Shown: positions 49,677 to 58,868 of the stretch, piece by piece | Position numbering within the stretch: position 1 is the first letter of the stretch | Layout: the number at the start of each line of letters is the position of its first letter | Source of the DNA: JAICJC01 sp963757605 | Lineage (GTDB): Bacteria > Actinomycetota > Thermoleophilia > Gaiellales > JAICJC01 | Length of the DNA stretch: 64,000 bases | NCBI GenBank assembly: GCA_963757605.1 | Contig: CAVWSF010000001.1 | Span: 620,001 to 684,000, forward strand | Direction: 5' to 3' | Notes under the pieces: generated by a model | Told to the model about the DNA's origin: nothing | The model's database searches: none | Seen by the model: the letters and a program-made list of their open reading frames with translations, nothing else | Program-made: the position numbers and the translations under genes

Positions 49677-51568
49677 GATCGTAAGGGTACCGCCCCCCGC
49701 AGCCGGACCACCCGGGTTGCGGCCGCCATCGCTCCGGCGGCGTCGACGGCGACAGCCCGCAGCGAGCGGCCGGGCCGAACGAGCGCCGTCGAGACGATGC
49801 GGGCCTGCTCGGCGGCGGTCGGCGAGAACGGCGCGGGCCGCTCGGCCAGCCCGTGCGCGAGCGCCGCCAGGAGCGGCTCCGCCTCGAGCCGGCCGTCGCC
49901 GGCCCGCGGCAACCGCCGCCGAGCGACCACCCGCCCGCCCGCGCACGCGAACGCCTGCACGAAGCGGTCGTCGGTGTCGGGGGCCAGGATGACGCCGCTT
50001 CGGCTGCGCGCTCGGCGCAGTCGCTCGACCGCGCGGCCGGCCGTGCGCAGCGCCGCGAGCTGGTCGCGCACCGCGGCGGCGTCCTCGAAGCGGTGCTCGG
50101 CCGAGAGCCGGCGCATCCGCTCGTCGAGGTGCCTGGCCGGCGCGCCTCCGGCCGGAGCCTCCAGCCAGAGGCGCGCCTCCTCGACCGCGTCCGCGTAGCG
50201 GTCGAGATGCTCGCCGCCCCGGCACGGGGCGTGGCACGAGCCGATGATCCCGGCCAGGCACGTGCCGTCGTCGACCGGCAGGCGCGGCCGGCACACACGC
50301 AGCCCGAAGGCGGCCCGGGCGGCGCCGGCCGCCGCCTCGGCCTGGGCCCGCGACCGCAGCGGCCCCGCCGTGATCGTGCCGGGCGGACCGGGGCCGGACG
50401 TGACGCGCAGCCGCGGCACCTGCTCCTCGAGCGTCAGCGTGAGATAGACGCCGGGCCCGGCCCGCGGCGCCCGGGCGTTGGCGGGCGGGCGCAGGCCGGC
50501 GATCAGCTCGAGCTCGAGCAGCGCGGCCTCGAACTCGGAGCCCAGAGGCCTGGTCTCGATCCGGGCCGCCGCCTCGACGGCCCGCTCGACGGGCGCCCGC
50601 AGCGACCCGCCCGAGAAGTACGAGCGGACCCGGGCGCGCAGGTCGGTCGCCTTGCCGACGTAGAGCACCGCGTCGTTGGCGTCGCGGAAGAGGTAGACGC
50701 CCGGGCCGGTCGGCACCCCCTTCGCCAGGCCGCGCCGGGTGCGCACCCGGCGCCGCTCCGGCGCGCACAGCCCGATGACATCGGCCACCGTTGCCGCGCC
50801 GCGCTCCTGGGCCAGTCCGAGCAGGCGCACCAGCACCTCGGCCGTGGCCAGCGCGTCGGGGAGCGCGCGGTGGCAGGGCCGCACTTCGGTGTCGAACCGC
50901 TCGGCGAGCGTGCCCAGGTTCATGCGCTCGAGCCGGTCGCCGAGGAGCCGCCGGGCGAGCGCGACCGTGTCGATCACCGGCGCCGCCAGCCGGGCGCTGC
51001 GTAGGCGGCCCAGGTCGGCGTCGACGAACCCGATGTCGAAGCGGGCGTTGTGGGCCACGAGCACCGCGCCCGAGCTGAAGCGCAGGAACTCGTCGAGCAC
51101 CGGCCCCACTCTCGGACGGCCGCGGACGTGATGGGTGGCGATGCCGGTGATCTGCGTGATCTGGGCCGGCACCAGGCAGCCCGGATCGACCAGCCGCTGC
51201 ATCCGGGCCGCCTCGGAGAACCCGCTCATGCGGACGGCTCCCAGCTCGACGATGCGCGACACCCCGGCGCGCGTGCCGGTGGTCTCGAGATCGAAGACGA
51301 CGTACTCTGCCTGCTCGAGCGGGACGTCGAGGAGCGGCGCGACCTCGTCCCACTCGGCCAGCGCGACCTCGCCCGCGGAGCGCCAGACCAGGCGCGGGTC
51401 AGCCCGCACCACCTCGTCGACGAGCTGGTGGACGAGGGCTGTGGGCGCGCTGCGAAGCGCGAAGAGGCAGGCGGCCGCCTCGCTCAGCCCGACGGGTGCG
51501 CGGCGCGTGCACAGGAGCTCGTGCAGGCGGTCCGCGCCGTCGAGCGTGAGCTGCGCGACCGCGGCCAT
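49673..51568 (-). CDS. DEDDh exonuclease fused to GIY-YIG (UvrC/Cho-like) nuclease
   Basis: A 631-residue protein. An RNase T/DnaQ-like 3'-5' exonuclease domain runs about 85-255, with FDLETTGTRAGV (Asp, Glu), VAHNARFDIGF (Asp) and HRALPDALATAE (His, Asp). A GIY-YIG domain runs about 285-370 (GPGVYLFRDANDAVLYVGKATDLRARVRSYF in two blocks). A UvrC-like cysteine cluster and UVR helix follow (CHAPCRG, LSAEHRFEDAAAVRDQL). This fusion is known in actinobacteria and is probably used in DNA repair. ATG at 51568. Confidence 0.9.
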   Translation of the reverse strand: MAAVAQLTLDGADRLHELLCTRRAPVGLSEAAACLFALRSAPTALVHQLVDEVVRADPRLVWRSAGEVALAEWDEVAPLLDVPLEQAEYVVFDLETTGTRAGVSRIVELGAVRMSGFSEAARMQRLVDPGCLVPAQITQITGIATHHVRGRPRVGPVLDEFLRFSSGAVLVAHNARFDIGFVDADLGRLRSARLAAPVIDTVALARRLLGDRLERMNLGTLAERFDTEVRPCHRALPDALATAEVLVRLLGLAQERGAATVADVIGLCAPERRRVRTRRGLAKGVPTGPGVYLFRDANDAVLYVGKATDLRARVRSYFSGGSLRAPVERAVEAAARIETRPLGSEFEAALLELELIAGLRPPANARAPRAGPGVYLTLTLEEQVPRLRVTSGPGPPGTITAGPLRSRAQAEAAAGAARAAFGLRVCRPRLPVDDGTCLAGIIGSCHAPCRGGEHLDRYADAVEEARLWLEAPAGGAPARHLDERMRRLSAEHRFEDAAAVRDQLAALRTAGRAVERLRRARSRSGVILAPDTDDRFVQAFACAGGRVVARRRLPRAGDGRLEAEPLLAALAHGLAERPAPFSPTAAEQARIVSTALVRPGRSLRAVAVDAAGAMAAATRVVRLRGAVPLRS

Positions 51569-51674
51569 CGAACAGATGTTCGCACGTGGCGCGGACGGCG
51601 GGCTGAAAGAGGCGCCCTTAAACGACGCGAGCGCCCCCGCGAGCCCGGCGCGGGGACGCTCGAGCGTCACACCT

Positions 51675-51953
51675 CTACTGTTTGACAGCCGCCTTGAGCT
51701 GGCTGCCTGCCGAGAACTTCGGCACCTTGCTCGCAGGGATGGTGACCTTCTGCGACGGATTGCGCGGGTTCACGCCGGTCCGGGCCTTGCGCGCCTGCAC
51801 GCTGAACTTGCCGAAACCGGTGAAGGCGACCTCGTCGCCCTTCTGAAGTGCGTCCTTCACGGAATCGAGCACCGCATCCAGCGCCACGCCCGCGTCCTTC
51901 TTGCTGAGGCCCGAGCGGGTTGCCACGGCGTCGATAAAATCGCTCTTCGTCAC
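51675..51953 (-). CDS. HU-family DNA-binding protein
   Basis: A 92-residue histone-like protein. MTKSDFIDAVATRSGLSKKDA forms the helical base. FTGFGKFSVQARKARTGVNPRNPSQKV forms the beta arm with the conserved NP tip, and KVPKFSAGSQLKAAV closes it. It bends and compacts DNA as a dimer. Single gene. A palindrome GACGCTCGAGCGTC (51655-51668) just past its stop may end transcription. Confidence 0.95.
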   Translation of the reverse strand: MTKSDFIDAVATRSGLSKKDAGVALDAVLDSVKDALQKGDEVAFTGFGKFSVQARKARTGVNPRNPSQKVTIPASKVPKFSAGSQLKAAVKQ

Positions 51954-52046
51954 GCCTCTCCTCCTGGTCGTGGGTCCTGAAACGTGTGAAGCGGTGGCAC
52001 CCTACCACCGGCATCGGACGGCCACAATTCGAATCCCCAAGCGGGA

Positions 52047-52604
52047 TCAGACAGATTGCGTCACAGATGTGACGCCGAGGTCCGAGGTCGTGAACAAGGG
52101 GTGGAACGGCACGCCGGCAGCGGCGATGGCCGCGGCGCCGCCCTCCTCACGGTCAACCACGCAAATTGCAGCACAAACGTCGAGGTCCGCCTCGCGCAGG
52201 GCGGCGACCGCGGCAAGGAGCGCGCCGCCAGAGGTGACAACATCCTCGACCACGCACACCCGCTGCCCCGCCTGGTAGACGCCCTCGAGCCGATTGGCCG
52301 TCCCGTAGTCCTTGGCGGCCTTGCGCACGATCACGAAGGGCAGCCGCGCCTCGATCGCCGTGGCCGCGGCGAGCGGCACGGCACCCAGCTCCGGGCCCGC
52401 GAGGAGCTCCGCATCGGGTGCGTGCTCGCGCTGGAGCGCGGCGATCTCGCGGCCCAGTCCGGCCAGGAGCTCGGGCTCGGTCTCGAAGCGGTACTTGTCG
52501 AGGTAGTAGCGGCTGCGGCGCCCCGAGCGGAGCACGAAGTCGCCCTCCAGATAGGCGCGCTCGAGGAGCCGGCGGCCCAGCTCCGCGCGATCCGGCCCCG
52601 TCAC
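52047..52604 (-). CDS. pyrE: Orotate phosphoribosyltransferase
   Basis: A 185-residue enzyme of pyrimidine synthesis. FVLRSGRRSRYYLDKYRF is the orotate/phosphate region, LLAGPELGAVPLAAA the next block, VIVRKAAKDYGTAN the flexible loop, and VCVVEDVVTSGGALL the PRPP-binding motif. The start overlaps the small upstream gene by 4 bp. Confidence 0.93.
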   Translation of the reverse strand: MTGPDRAELGRRLLERAYLEGDFVLRSGRRSRYYLDKYRFETEPELLAGLGREIAALQREHAPDAELLAGPELGAVPLAAATAIEARLPFVIVRKAAKDYGTANRLEGVYQAGQRVCVVEDVVTSGGALLAAVAALREADLDVCAAICVVDREEGGAAAIAAAGVPFHPLFTTSDLGVTSVTQSV

Positions 52605-52807
52605 CCCGCCTCGGCGAGGAGCTCGCTGGCGATGGGGAGCAGCGCGTCGGCGTCGGGCGAGCCGGTCCCGAGCGACATCATCGATCCGTCGTCGAAGTAG
52701 AGGTCGACCCGCGTACGGGCGCGCGCGCTGCGGCGGCGGTAGAGGAGCGTGCCGGCGAAGGAGCCGGCGCCCACGAGGACGCCGAGGACGAGGCGGCGCT
52801 TAGCCAT
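52601..52807 (-). CDS. Small membrane protein upstream of pyrE (68 aa)
   Basis: A 68-residue protein with an N-terminal helix (RLVLGVLVGAGSFAGTLLY) followed by RRRSARARTRVDLYFDDGSMMSL. It overlaps the roadblock gene (8 bp) and pyrE (4 bp), which supports real translation. Function unknown; probably membrane-anchored with a cytoplasmic tail. Confidence 0.6.
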   Translation of the reverse strand: MAKRRLVLGVLVGAGSFAGTLLYRRRSARARTRVDLYFDDGSMMSLGTGSPDADALLPIASELLAEAG

Positions 52808-53171
52808 CGGCCGCCTCCTCCTTCCCCGCGCCGTTCTCGACCTGGCGCAAGAGCGTCTTCAGGTCGTAGAAGACGAGCCCGACGGTGGGGTCGGGCCCCG
52901 TGGTGGCGACCGCCAGACGGCCGGAGTCGAGGACCACGAAAACGCTCCCGTCCGGCGTCGCCGCCTGGAGCTGGGCGAGCGCCTCGCGGCCGAGGTCGCT
53001 GCGCACCCCGTCGGCGCGCGTCACGAGGTCGGCGGCCAGCCGGGCCACCCGCGTAGAGCGCTCGTCGGGGAGCGTCGAGGCGATCGGCGCACCGTCGGCA
53101 GCGGCCAGGACCACGGCCTCGATCTGGGTCGAGAGGTCCTTCAGCTCGCGGATCGCCGAATTCGGATCCAT
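52800..53171 (-). CDS. Roadblock/LC7 domain protein
   Basis: A 123-residue protein from the ATG at 53171. The roadblock fold is recognisable in IEAVVLAAADGAPIASTLP (central strand pair), AADLVTRADGVRSDLG and GSVFVVLDSGRLAVATTG. Such proteins regulate small GTPases (MglB-like) or act as scaffolds. No GTPase gene is next to it. First gene of the transcript leading to pyrE. Confidence 0.8.
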   Translation of the reverse strand: MDPNSAIRELKDLSTQIEAVVLAAADGAPIASTLPDERSTRVARLAADLVTRADGVRSDLGREALAQLQAATPDGSVFVVLDSGRLAVATTGPDPTVGLVFYDLKTLLRQVENGAGKEEAADG

Positions 53172-53188
53172 CGAGATGACGCTAGCAC

Positions 53189-54076
53189 ATGCCGATATCC
53201 TCACCTGCAGTGGCAACGCCCGGCCACACAGTCCTGCGACCGTTTCGCAACGCGGCCCGCCAGGGAAGCCCCGTACTTGCGAAGTTCGTGCAGGACCGGG
53301 GCCCGCACCTGGCAGCCATGGTTGCGTATTACGCGCTGCTCTCGCTCGTCCCGTTCATGTTCCTGGCGGTGTCGCTCCTGGGCCTGGTCGGCCAGCTCTC
53401 CGCCAGCTCGTACATGATCCGCGAGCTGGGCTACATCCTCCCCGGCCAGTCGACCCACGACCTCCTGCAACCCGTCCGCAGCGTCCAGCGAAACGCCGGC
53501 ACCCTGGGGATCATCGGCCTGCTCGGCATCGTGTGGGCGTCGCTCGGCTTCTACTCCGCGCTCGAGTCGGCGCTGAACATCGTCTTCCGCGTGCAGAACC
53601 GGGCGTTCCTGCACCAGAAGTGGGTCACCTTCTCCCTGGTCGTCTCGTCGGTCGTGGTGCTGTTCGCGTCGCTCCTCACCACGATCGCGGCGACCGGCTG
53701 GGTCGACCGGCACGCGCCGCACCTGATCCAGCTCAACGTGGCGGCGTACCTGGCGACGATGGCGGCCTCGTCGATCGGGTCGTTCATCTTCCTAATGGCG
53801 ATCTACCGCTACCTGACCAACGTGGAGCTGCACCGCGGCGACGTGTGGCCGGGGGCGCTGGTGGGCGCCGCGCTCTTCCAGGTCTCGTTCCAGGCGCTGC
53901 CGCTCTACCTGCGCTTCTCCGACCAGCTGCTCGCCCTGCGGGCGTTCGGCGGCCTGGTCATCCTGCTCGTCTGGCTCTACCTGATGGCGAACATCATCGT
54001 GCTGGGCGCCGAGATCAACTGGTTTCACTGGTCCCGCCGGCAGCCCACCGACGAGGAGCTGGCGGGCCTCGCCTGA
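53189..54076 (+). CDS. YihY/BrkB family membrane protein
   Basis: A 295-residue protein with six helices. Family blocks: AAMVAYYALLSLVPFMFLAV (about 45), LGIIGLLGIVWASLGFYSALESALN (about 108) and GGLVILLVWLYLMANIIVLGAEIN at the end. It is often mis-annotated as a ribonuclease BN; its real function is unknown. Its TGA stop is the left end of REP-like palindrome C. Confidence 0.88.
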   Translation: MPISSPAVATPGHTVLRPFRNAARQGSPVLAKFVQDRGPHLAAMVAYYALLSLVPFMFLAVSLLGLVGQLSASSYMIRELGYILPGQSTHDLLQPVRSVQRNAGTLGIIGLLGIVWASLGFYSALESALNIVFRVQNRAFLHQKWVTFSLVVSSVVVLFASLLTTIAATGWVDRHAPHLIQLNVAAYLATMAASSIGSFIFLMAIYRYLTNVELHRGDVWPGALVGAALFQVSFQALPLYLRFSDQLLALRAFGGLVILLVWLYLMANIIVLGAEINWFHWSRRQPTDEELAGLA

Positions 54077-54104
54077 AAAATTGGTGCCTGGCACCGTTTT
54101 TTCA
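54074..54104. repeat. REP-like palindrome, copy C
   Basis: Outer arms TGAAAAA / TTTTTCA and stem GGTGCC-T-GGCACC. The left TGA is the yihY stop codon and the right TCA is the rdgB stop codon. Compared with copies A and B the stem has two paired substitutions that keep the pairing. Confidence 0.88.
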
Positions 54105-54671
54105 CCCTCGTTGCAGGAGGGGACGGAGAGTGCGGGCCGCGCGGGCGCGGTGGGAGATCGCGTCCTTCTCCTCGGCCGACATCTCGGCCACCGTGCGGAT
54201 CTCGCCGTCCGGGACGAACGCCGGATCGTAGCCGAAGCCGCCCGTGCCGCGCGGGGCCGCGGCGAGCGTGCCTGTCAGCTCGCCGCGGGCGGTCACCTCG
54301 CCGCCGTCCGGGCCGATCGCGACCAGCTCGGCCACGTACCGCACCCGGCGGTCGTCCGATTCCGCGAGCGCGCCGATCAGCTTGGCCAGGTTCTGCTCGT
54401 CGGTCGCGTCCTCACCGGCGTAGCGGGCCGAGCGGACGCCCGGCGCGCCCTGAAGCGCCGCCGCCTCGATCCCGGAGTCGTCGGCCAGCACCCACTCGGC
54501 GCCGCCCAGGGCGTCGTGCACGTGGCGGGCCTTGAGTCGGGCGTTCTCGACGAACGTCTCGCCCGTCTCCTCGGGCAGCCCGCCGGCGAACGTCTCGACC
54601 TCCCAGCCCTCGAGCAGCCGGCCCAGCTCGCGGGCCTTGTGCGCGTTCCCGGACGCGAGGACGATCCTCAC
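54102..54671 (-). CDS. rdgB: RdgB/HAM1 family XTP/dITP pyrophosphatase
   Basis: A 189-residue house-cleaning nucleotide pyrophosphatase. ASGNAHKARELGRLL at the start, the ENARLKARH helix, LADDSGIEAAALQGAPGVRSARYAG as the metal site, and GFGYDPAFVPDG near the end are diagnostic. The GTG at 54671 overlaps the rph stop by 4 bp. It forms a coupled run with rph and murI, an arrangement common in bacteria. Confidence 0.95.
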   Translation of the reverse strand: MRIVLASGNAHKARELGRLLEGWEVETFAGGLPEETGETFVENARLKARHVHDALGGAEWVLADDSGIEAAALQGAPGVRSARYAGEDATDEQNLAKLIGALAESDDRRVRYVAELVAIGPDGGEVTARGELTGTLAAAPRGTGGFGYDPAFVPDGEIRTVAEMSAEEKDAISHRARAARTLRPLLQRG

Positions 54672-55393
54672 GCCGGAGGGGCGAGCACCCGCTCCTGCTC
54701 GCGCGAGATCTCGCCGATGCCGCCCGCCGCGAGCTCGAGCATCCGGTCGAGCGATGCCCGCCCGAACGGCGTCTTCTCGGCCGTCGCCTGCACCTCGATC
54801 AGCTCGCCCGACCCGGTCATGACGACGTTCATGTCGACCTCCGCCCGGCTGTCCTCGGCGTAGGGCAGGTCGAGCACCGGCTCGCCGTCGACGATCCCGA
54901 CCGAGATCGCCGCCACCGAGTCGCTGAGCGGCGTCCGCTGCAGCGCGCCGCTCCCGACCAGCCGCCAGAGCGCACGTGCAAGCGCCACGTAGCCTCCGCA
55001 GATGGCCGCGCAGCGGGTGCCGCCGTCGGCCTGGATCACGTCGCAGTCGATCCAGACGGTGCGCTCGCCGAGCTGGCGGAAGTCGACCACCGACCGCAGC
55101 GACCGGCCCACGAGCCGCTGGATCTCGACCGTGCGGCCGTCCTGCTTTCCGCGGGTCGCGTCGCGCGGCTTGCGGTCGCCGGTCGAGCCCGGCAGCATGC
55201 CGTACTCGGACGTGACCCAGCCGGTCCCGCGGCCGCGCATCCACGGCGGCACCGACTCCTCGACCATCGCCGTGCAGATGAGCCGCGTGGAGCCGATCTC
55301 GAAGAGGACGGAGCCGGTCGCCGACGGGATGAAGTCGAGGTCCATCGCCACCGGCCGCATCTCGTCGGCCGCCCGGCCGTCGGCGCGCGTCAC
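54668..55393 (-). CDS. rph: Ribonuclease PH
   Basis: A 241-residue phosphorolytic exoribonuclease for tRNA 3' maturation. Key blocks: GSVLFEIGSTRLICTAMVEE, MLPGSTGDRKPRDATRGKQDGR, EIQRLVGRSLRSVVD, TVWIDCDVIQADGGTRCAAI in two blocks, and EDSRAEVDMNVVMTGSGE. The GTG at 55393 gives a GTGA overlap with murI. Length is canonical. Confidence 0.95.
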   Translation of the reverse strand: MTRADGRAADEMRPVAMDLDFIPSATGSVLFEIGSTRLICTAMVEESVPPWMRGRGTGWVTSEYGMLPGSTGDRKPRDATRGKQDGRTVEIQRLVGRSLRSVVDFRQLGERTVWIDCDVIQADGGTRCAAICGGYVALARALWRLVGSGALQRTPLSDSVAAISVGIVDGEPVLDLPYAEDSRAEVDMNVVMTGSGELIEVQATAEKTPFGRASLDRMLELAAGGIGEISREQERVLAPPA

Positions 55394-56214
55394 GCCGCCA
55401 CCGCCAGCGCCGCCGGGTCGACCCGCTCCACCTCGGTCAGCGGAAGCTGCAGGAACCGCCCGGCCACCTCGCGGAACGCAGCCGGGTCGCCCGTGCACAT
55501 GAAGCGGTAGGCGCCCTCCCGGTCGCGCTCGTTCGAGACGCCGCGCCGGGTGACGGTGTCGGCCGCCTCGCGCGCGATCTCCTCGGCGGAGGTGATGAGC
55601 GTGACGCCGCGGCCGAAGATGCGCTGGAGCATCGGCCGGATGAGCGGGTAGTGGGTGCAGCCCAGGATGACCGTGTCGACGTCCGCCTCCTTCAGCTCCG
55701 CCGCGTAGCTGCGGGCGGCGTCGTGGAGCTCCTCGCCGTGGACGTCGCCCGACTGGATGAGCGGGACGAGGAGCGGGCAGGCGACCTGGGTGACGTCGAT
55801 GCCCGCATCCAGCAGCTGCACCGCCTGCGGGTAGCGCCCGCTGGCGACCGTGGCCTCGGTCGCCATCACGCCGACGCGGCGCGTCCGCGTGGCCTGCACC
55901 GCCGCGTGCGCCTCGGGCGTGATCACGCCGATCAGGGGCACCGAGAACTCCCGCTGGAGGCCCGGAAGCGCCGACGCCGTGGCCGCGTTGCAGGCAACCA
56001 CGATCAGCTTCACGTCGAGGGCCGCCAGGTGCGCTGCCACCTCGTGCGCGAAGCGGGCGATGACGTCGGCCGGCTTGGGCCCGTACGGGAAGCGGTCGGC
56101 GTGCGAGTCGCCGAAGTAGACGAAGTCCTCGTGGGGCAGCGTGACCAGGCATTCGTGGAGCACCGTGAGCCCGCCGACGCCGGAGTCGAACATGCCGATC
56201 GGCCGCGAATCCAT
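55390..56214 (-). CDS. murI: Glutamate racemase
   Basis: A 274-residue cofactor-independent racemase supplying D-glutamate for peptidoglycan. IGMFDSGVGGLTVL at the start, YFGDSHADRFPYG, VVACNAATASA (first catalytic Cys) and VILGCTHYPLI (second catalytic Cys) are all present. The ATG at 56214 is the first good start; upstream sequence lacks the family pattern. Divergent from the S9 peptidase gene. Confidence 0.94.
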   Translation of the reverse strand: MDSRPIGMFDSGVGGLTVLHECLVTLPHEDFVYFGDSHADRFPYGPKPADVIARFAHEVAAHLAALDVKLIVVACNAATASALPGLQREFSVPLIGVITPEAHAAVQATRTRRVGVMATEATVASGRYPQAVQLLDAGIDVTQVACPLLVPLIQSGDVHGEELHDAARSYAAELKEADVDTVILGCTHYPLIRPMLQRIFGRGVTLITSAEEIAREAADTVTRRGVSNERDREGAYRFMCTGDPAAFREVAGRFLQLPLTEVERVDPAALAVAA

Positions 56215-56266
56215 CCGCGGGAGTGTACGGCCGCCGCCGAACGGCGCGCCCGGTACGGTTCCTGGG

Positions 56267-58072
56267 ATGGCCGAGCTGATCCCGCGCAGGATCCTCTTCG
56301 GGAACCCCGACAAGGGCTCCCCGGAGGTCGCCCCGGACGGCCGCCGGCTGGCCCACCTGGCGCCGGTCGACGACGTCCTGAACGTCTGGGTCGGCGACCT
56401 CTCGGGCGACGGCGCCCGGCCCGTCACGTCCGACACCGACCGCGGCGTCCGCACCTACCGCTGGGCCGAGGACGGCCGCCACCTCATCTACCTCCAGGAC
56501 TCAGGCGGCGACGAGAACTGGCGCGTGCACGTGGTCGACCCCGAGACCGGCGAGGACCGCGACACGACGCCGTTCGAAGGCGTCCAGGCCCGCGTGCTGG
56601 GCGTCTCGCGGCGCCGGCCCGGGCACGTCCTGCTCGGCCTGAACAAGGACGACCCCGAGCTCCACGACGCCTACCTCCTCGAGCTCGCCACCGGGAAGCT
56701 CGAGCGGGTGGCCGAGAACCCCGGCTTCTACGACTGGCTGGTCGACAACGAGCTTCGCCCGCGCGGTGGGATGCGCATGCGCGAGGACGGGTCGGGCACC
56801 TTCGAGCTGGACGGCACGACCCTCCTCGAGCTCGACGCCGACGACACGATCTCGAGCCAGGCGATCGGCTTCGCGGCCGACGACGCCTCCCTCTACGTCA
56901 TCACGCCCGCCGGGGCCAACGCCGCCGGCCTCGTCAAGCTCACGCCGGGCTCGGCTCCCGAGACGCTCGTGGACGACCCCACCTACGACGTCGCCTCGGC
57001 GGAGCTCCACCCCGTCACCCGCGCCGTCGAGATCGTGAGCTTCCTGCGCGCCCGGCTCGAGCATCAGGTGCTCGACCCGGCCCTCGTCCCGGACGTCGAG
57101 GCGATCGCCGCCCTCAACCCGGGCGACGCCGTCTTCATCTCGCGCGACCACGCCGACCGCACCTGGACGGTCGGCTTCACCGCCGACGACGGGCCGGTCG
57201 CCTACTACGCCTTCGACCGCGAAGCCCGGGCCGGCCGGTTCCTCTTCACCCAGCACGACGACCTGGCCGGCTACCGGCTCTCGGCGATGGAGCCGTTCTC
57301 GTTCGCGGCCCGCGACGGCCTGCAGATCAACGGGTACCTGACCTTCCCGCCGGACGCGCCCCGGACCGGCCTGCCGGCCGTCCTCTTCGTGCACGGCGGA
57401 CCGTGGGCCCGAGACACGTGGGGCTACGACGCCACCGCCCAGTGGCTCGCCAACCGCGGCTACCTGTGCGTGCAGGTGAACTACCGCGGCTCGACGGGCT
57501 ACGGCAAGGCGTTTCTCAACGCCGGCGACCGCGAGTGGGGCCGGAAGATGCACGACGACCTGATCGACGCCGTCGAGCACGTCGTCTCGCAGGGCTACGC
57601 CGAGCGCTCGCGGGTCGGGATCTACGGCGGCTCGTACGGCGGCTACGCGGCCCTGGCGGGAGCGACGTTCACGCCCGACACCTTCCGCTGCGCCGTCGAC
57701 ATCGTCGGCCCGTCGAACCTGCGCACGCTGCTCGAGACGATCCCGCCGTACTGGAAGCCGCTCATCACCCAGTTCTACCGCCGGGTCGGCCACCCCGAGG
57801 ATGACGGCGAGCTCTTGTGGGAGCGCTCGCCGCTCTCCCGCGCCGGCGACATCCGCATCCCGCTCCTGATCGCCCAGGGCGCGAACGACCCGCGGGTGAA
57901 GATGAGCGAGTCCGACCAGATCGTCGAGGCGCTGCGCGAGCGCGGCATCCCGCACACGTACCTCGTCTACCCCGACGAGGGTCACGGCTTCAAGAAGCCC
58001 GAGAACGCGATGGCGTTCCAAGCCGAGGCGGAGCGCTTCCTGGCCGAGCACCTTGGCGGCCGGTGCGAATGA
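56267..58072 (+). CDS. S9 family prolyl oligopeptidase-type peptidase
   Basis: A 601-residue cytoplasmic peptidase. The N-terminal two thirds form a beta-propeller (VAPDGRRLAHLAPVDDVLNV, YRWAEDGRHLIYLQDSGGDEN). The C-terminal alpha/beta hydrolase has VLFVHGGPWARD, the nucleophile motif GIYGGSYGGYAAL (about 452), the Asp in AQGANDPRVK (about 538) and the His in DEGHGF (about 571). It probably acts as an acylaminoacyl-peptidase-like enzyme. ATG at 56267; 4-bp overlap with the amidotransferase gene. Confidence 0.92.
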   Translation: MAELIPRRILFGNPDKGSPEVAPDGRRLAHLAPVDDVLNVWVGDLSGDGARPVTSDTDRGVRTYRWAEDGRHLIYLQDSGGDENWRVHVVDPETGEDRDTTPFEGVQARVLGVSRRRPGHVLLGLNKDDPELHDAYLLELATGKLERVAENPGFYDWLVDNELRPRGGMRMREDGSGTFELDGTTLLELDADDTISSQAIGFAADDASLYVITPAGANAAGLVKLTPGSAPETLVDDPTYDVASAELHPVTRAVEIVSFLRARLEHQVLDPALVPDVEAIAALNPGDAVFISRDHADRTWTVGFTADDGPVAYYAFDREARAGRFLFTQHDDLAGYRLSAMEPFSFAARDGLQINGYLTFPPDAPRTGLPAVLFVHGGPWARDTWGYDATAQWLANRGYLCVQVNYRGSTGYGKAFLNAGDREWGRKMHDDLIDAVEHVVSQGYAERSRVGIYGGSYGGYAALAGATFTPDTFRCAVDIVGPSNLRTLLETIPPYWKPLITQFYRRVGHPEDDGELLWERSPLSRAGDIRIPLLIAQGANDPRVKMSESDQIVEALRERGIPHTYLVYPDEGHGFKKPENAMAFQAEAERFLAEHLGGRCE

Positions 58073-58785
58073 CGCCCCGCGCGCTCCACATCATGAACGA
58101 GTCGAGCGGCCCGGCCCGGGCCTTCGTCGACGCGCTCGAGGCGCGCGGCTTCGAGATCCTCACCGTGAGCCCGCATGCCGGCGAGCTGCCGGAGTCGCCG
58201 GAGGGCTTCGCCGCGATCCTCTCCGGCGGGGGGACGGCCGACACGCACCAGACCGACCAGCACCCGTGGCTGATCCACGAGGTCGCGCTCCTGCGCGAGG
58301 CGATCGCCCAGGGCGTGCCGACGATGGGCCTGTGCCTGGGCGCCCAGCTCCTGACCGAGGCAGCGGGCGGCACCGTCTACCTCTCGGAGCCGGCCGAGGT
58401 GGGCTGGTTCGACGTCGAGGCCGCGCCCGAGGCGGCCGCCGACCCGGTCATGGGCTCGCTCCCGTCCAGCTTCCGGGCCATGCAGTGGCACCTGTACGCC
58501 TGCGGGCTCCCGCCGGCGGCGGTCGAGCTGGCGCGGAGCCCGGCCTGCGTCCAGGCGTTCCGGATCGGCGAGGCGGCCTGGGGCACGCAATTCCATATCG
58601 AGACGACCCGCGACATCCTCGTCTCGTGGGCCGACATGGCGCCCGACGAGCTCGCGAGGTACGGCTACGACCGGTCCCGCTACGACGCCGAGCTCGACCG
58701 CTACGGCCCCGCCCACGAGGCGATCGGCCGCGACATGGCCGGGCGGTTCGCCGAAGCTGCGCTGCGCGAGCTCCAGACGGTCTAG
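58069..58785 (+). CDS. Class I glutamine amidotransferase-like protein
   Basis: A 238-residue protein with the triad-type glutaminase fold. The nucleophile Cys is in MGLCLGAQLLTEA (about 87), and the His is in GTQFHIETT (about 165), with glutamate close by. Stand-alone members include GMP-synthase-like and gamma-glutamyl hydrolase-like enzymes. It is co-translated with the S9 peptidase (ATGA overlap). The acceptor or substrate is unknown. Confidence 0.85.
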   Translation: MTPRALHIMNESSGPARAFVDALEARGFEILTVSPHAGELPESPEGFAAILSGGGTADTHQTDQHPWLIHEVALLREAIAQGVPTMGLCLGAQLLTEAAGGTVYLSEPAEVGWFDVEAAPEAAADPVMGSLPSSFRAMQWHLYACGLPPAAVELARSPACVQAFRIGEAAWGTQFHIETTRDILVSWADMAPDELARYGYDRSRYDAELDRYGPAHEAIGRDMAGRFAEAALRELQTV

Positions 58786-58868
58786 ACCGGTTCCCGGGCC
58801 GGCCGCTTTACTCCGACCGACCGAGGCTCTAATGTCGGCCGCATCGGCAACCTTCGAAGGGAGAGTTC

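Noticed and set aside
56501..58051. Long antisense frames opposite real genes (for example on the minus strand here, or 58782-60356)
   Set aside because: They are low-complexity Arg/Gly/Ala/Asp-rich shadows of well-identified genes, a known effect in high-GC DNA.
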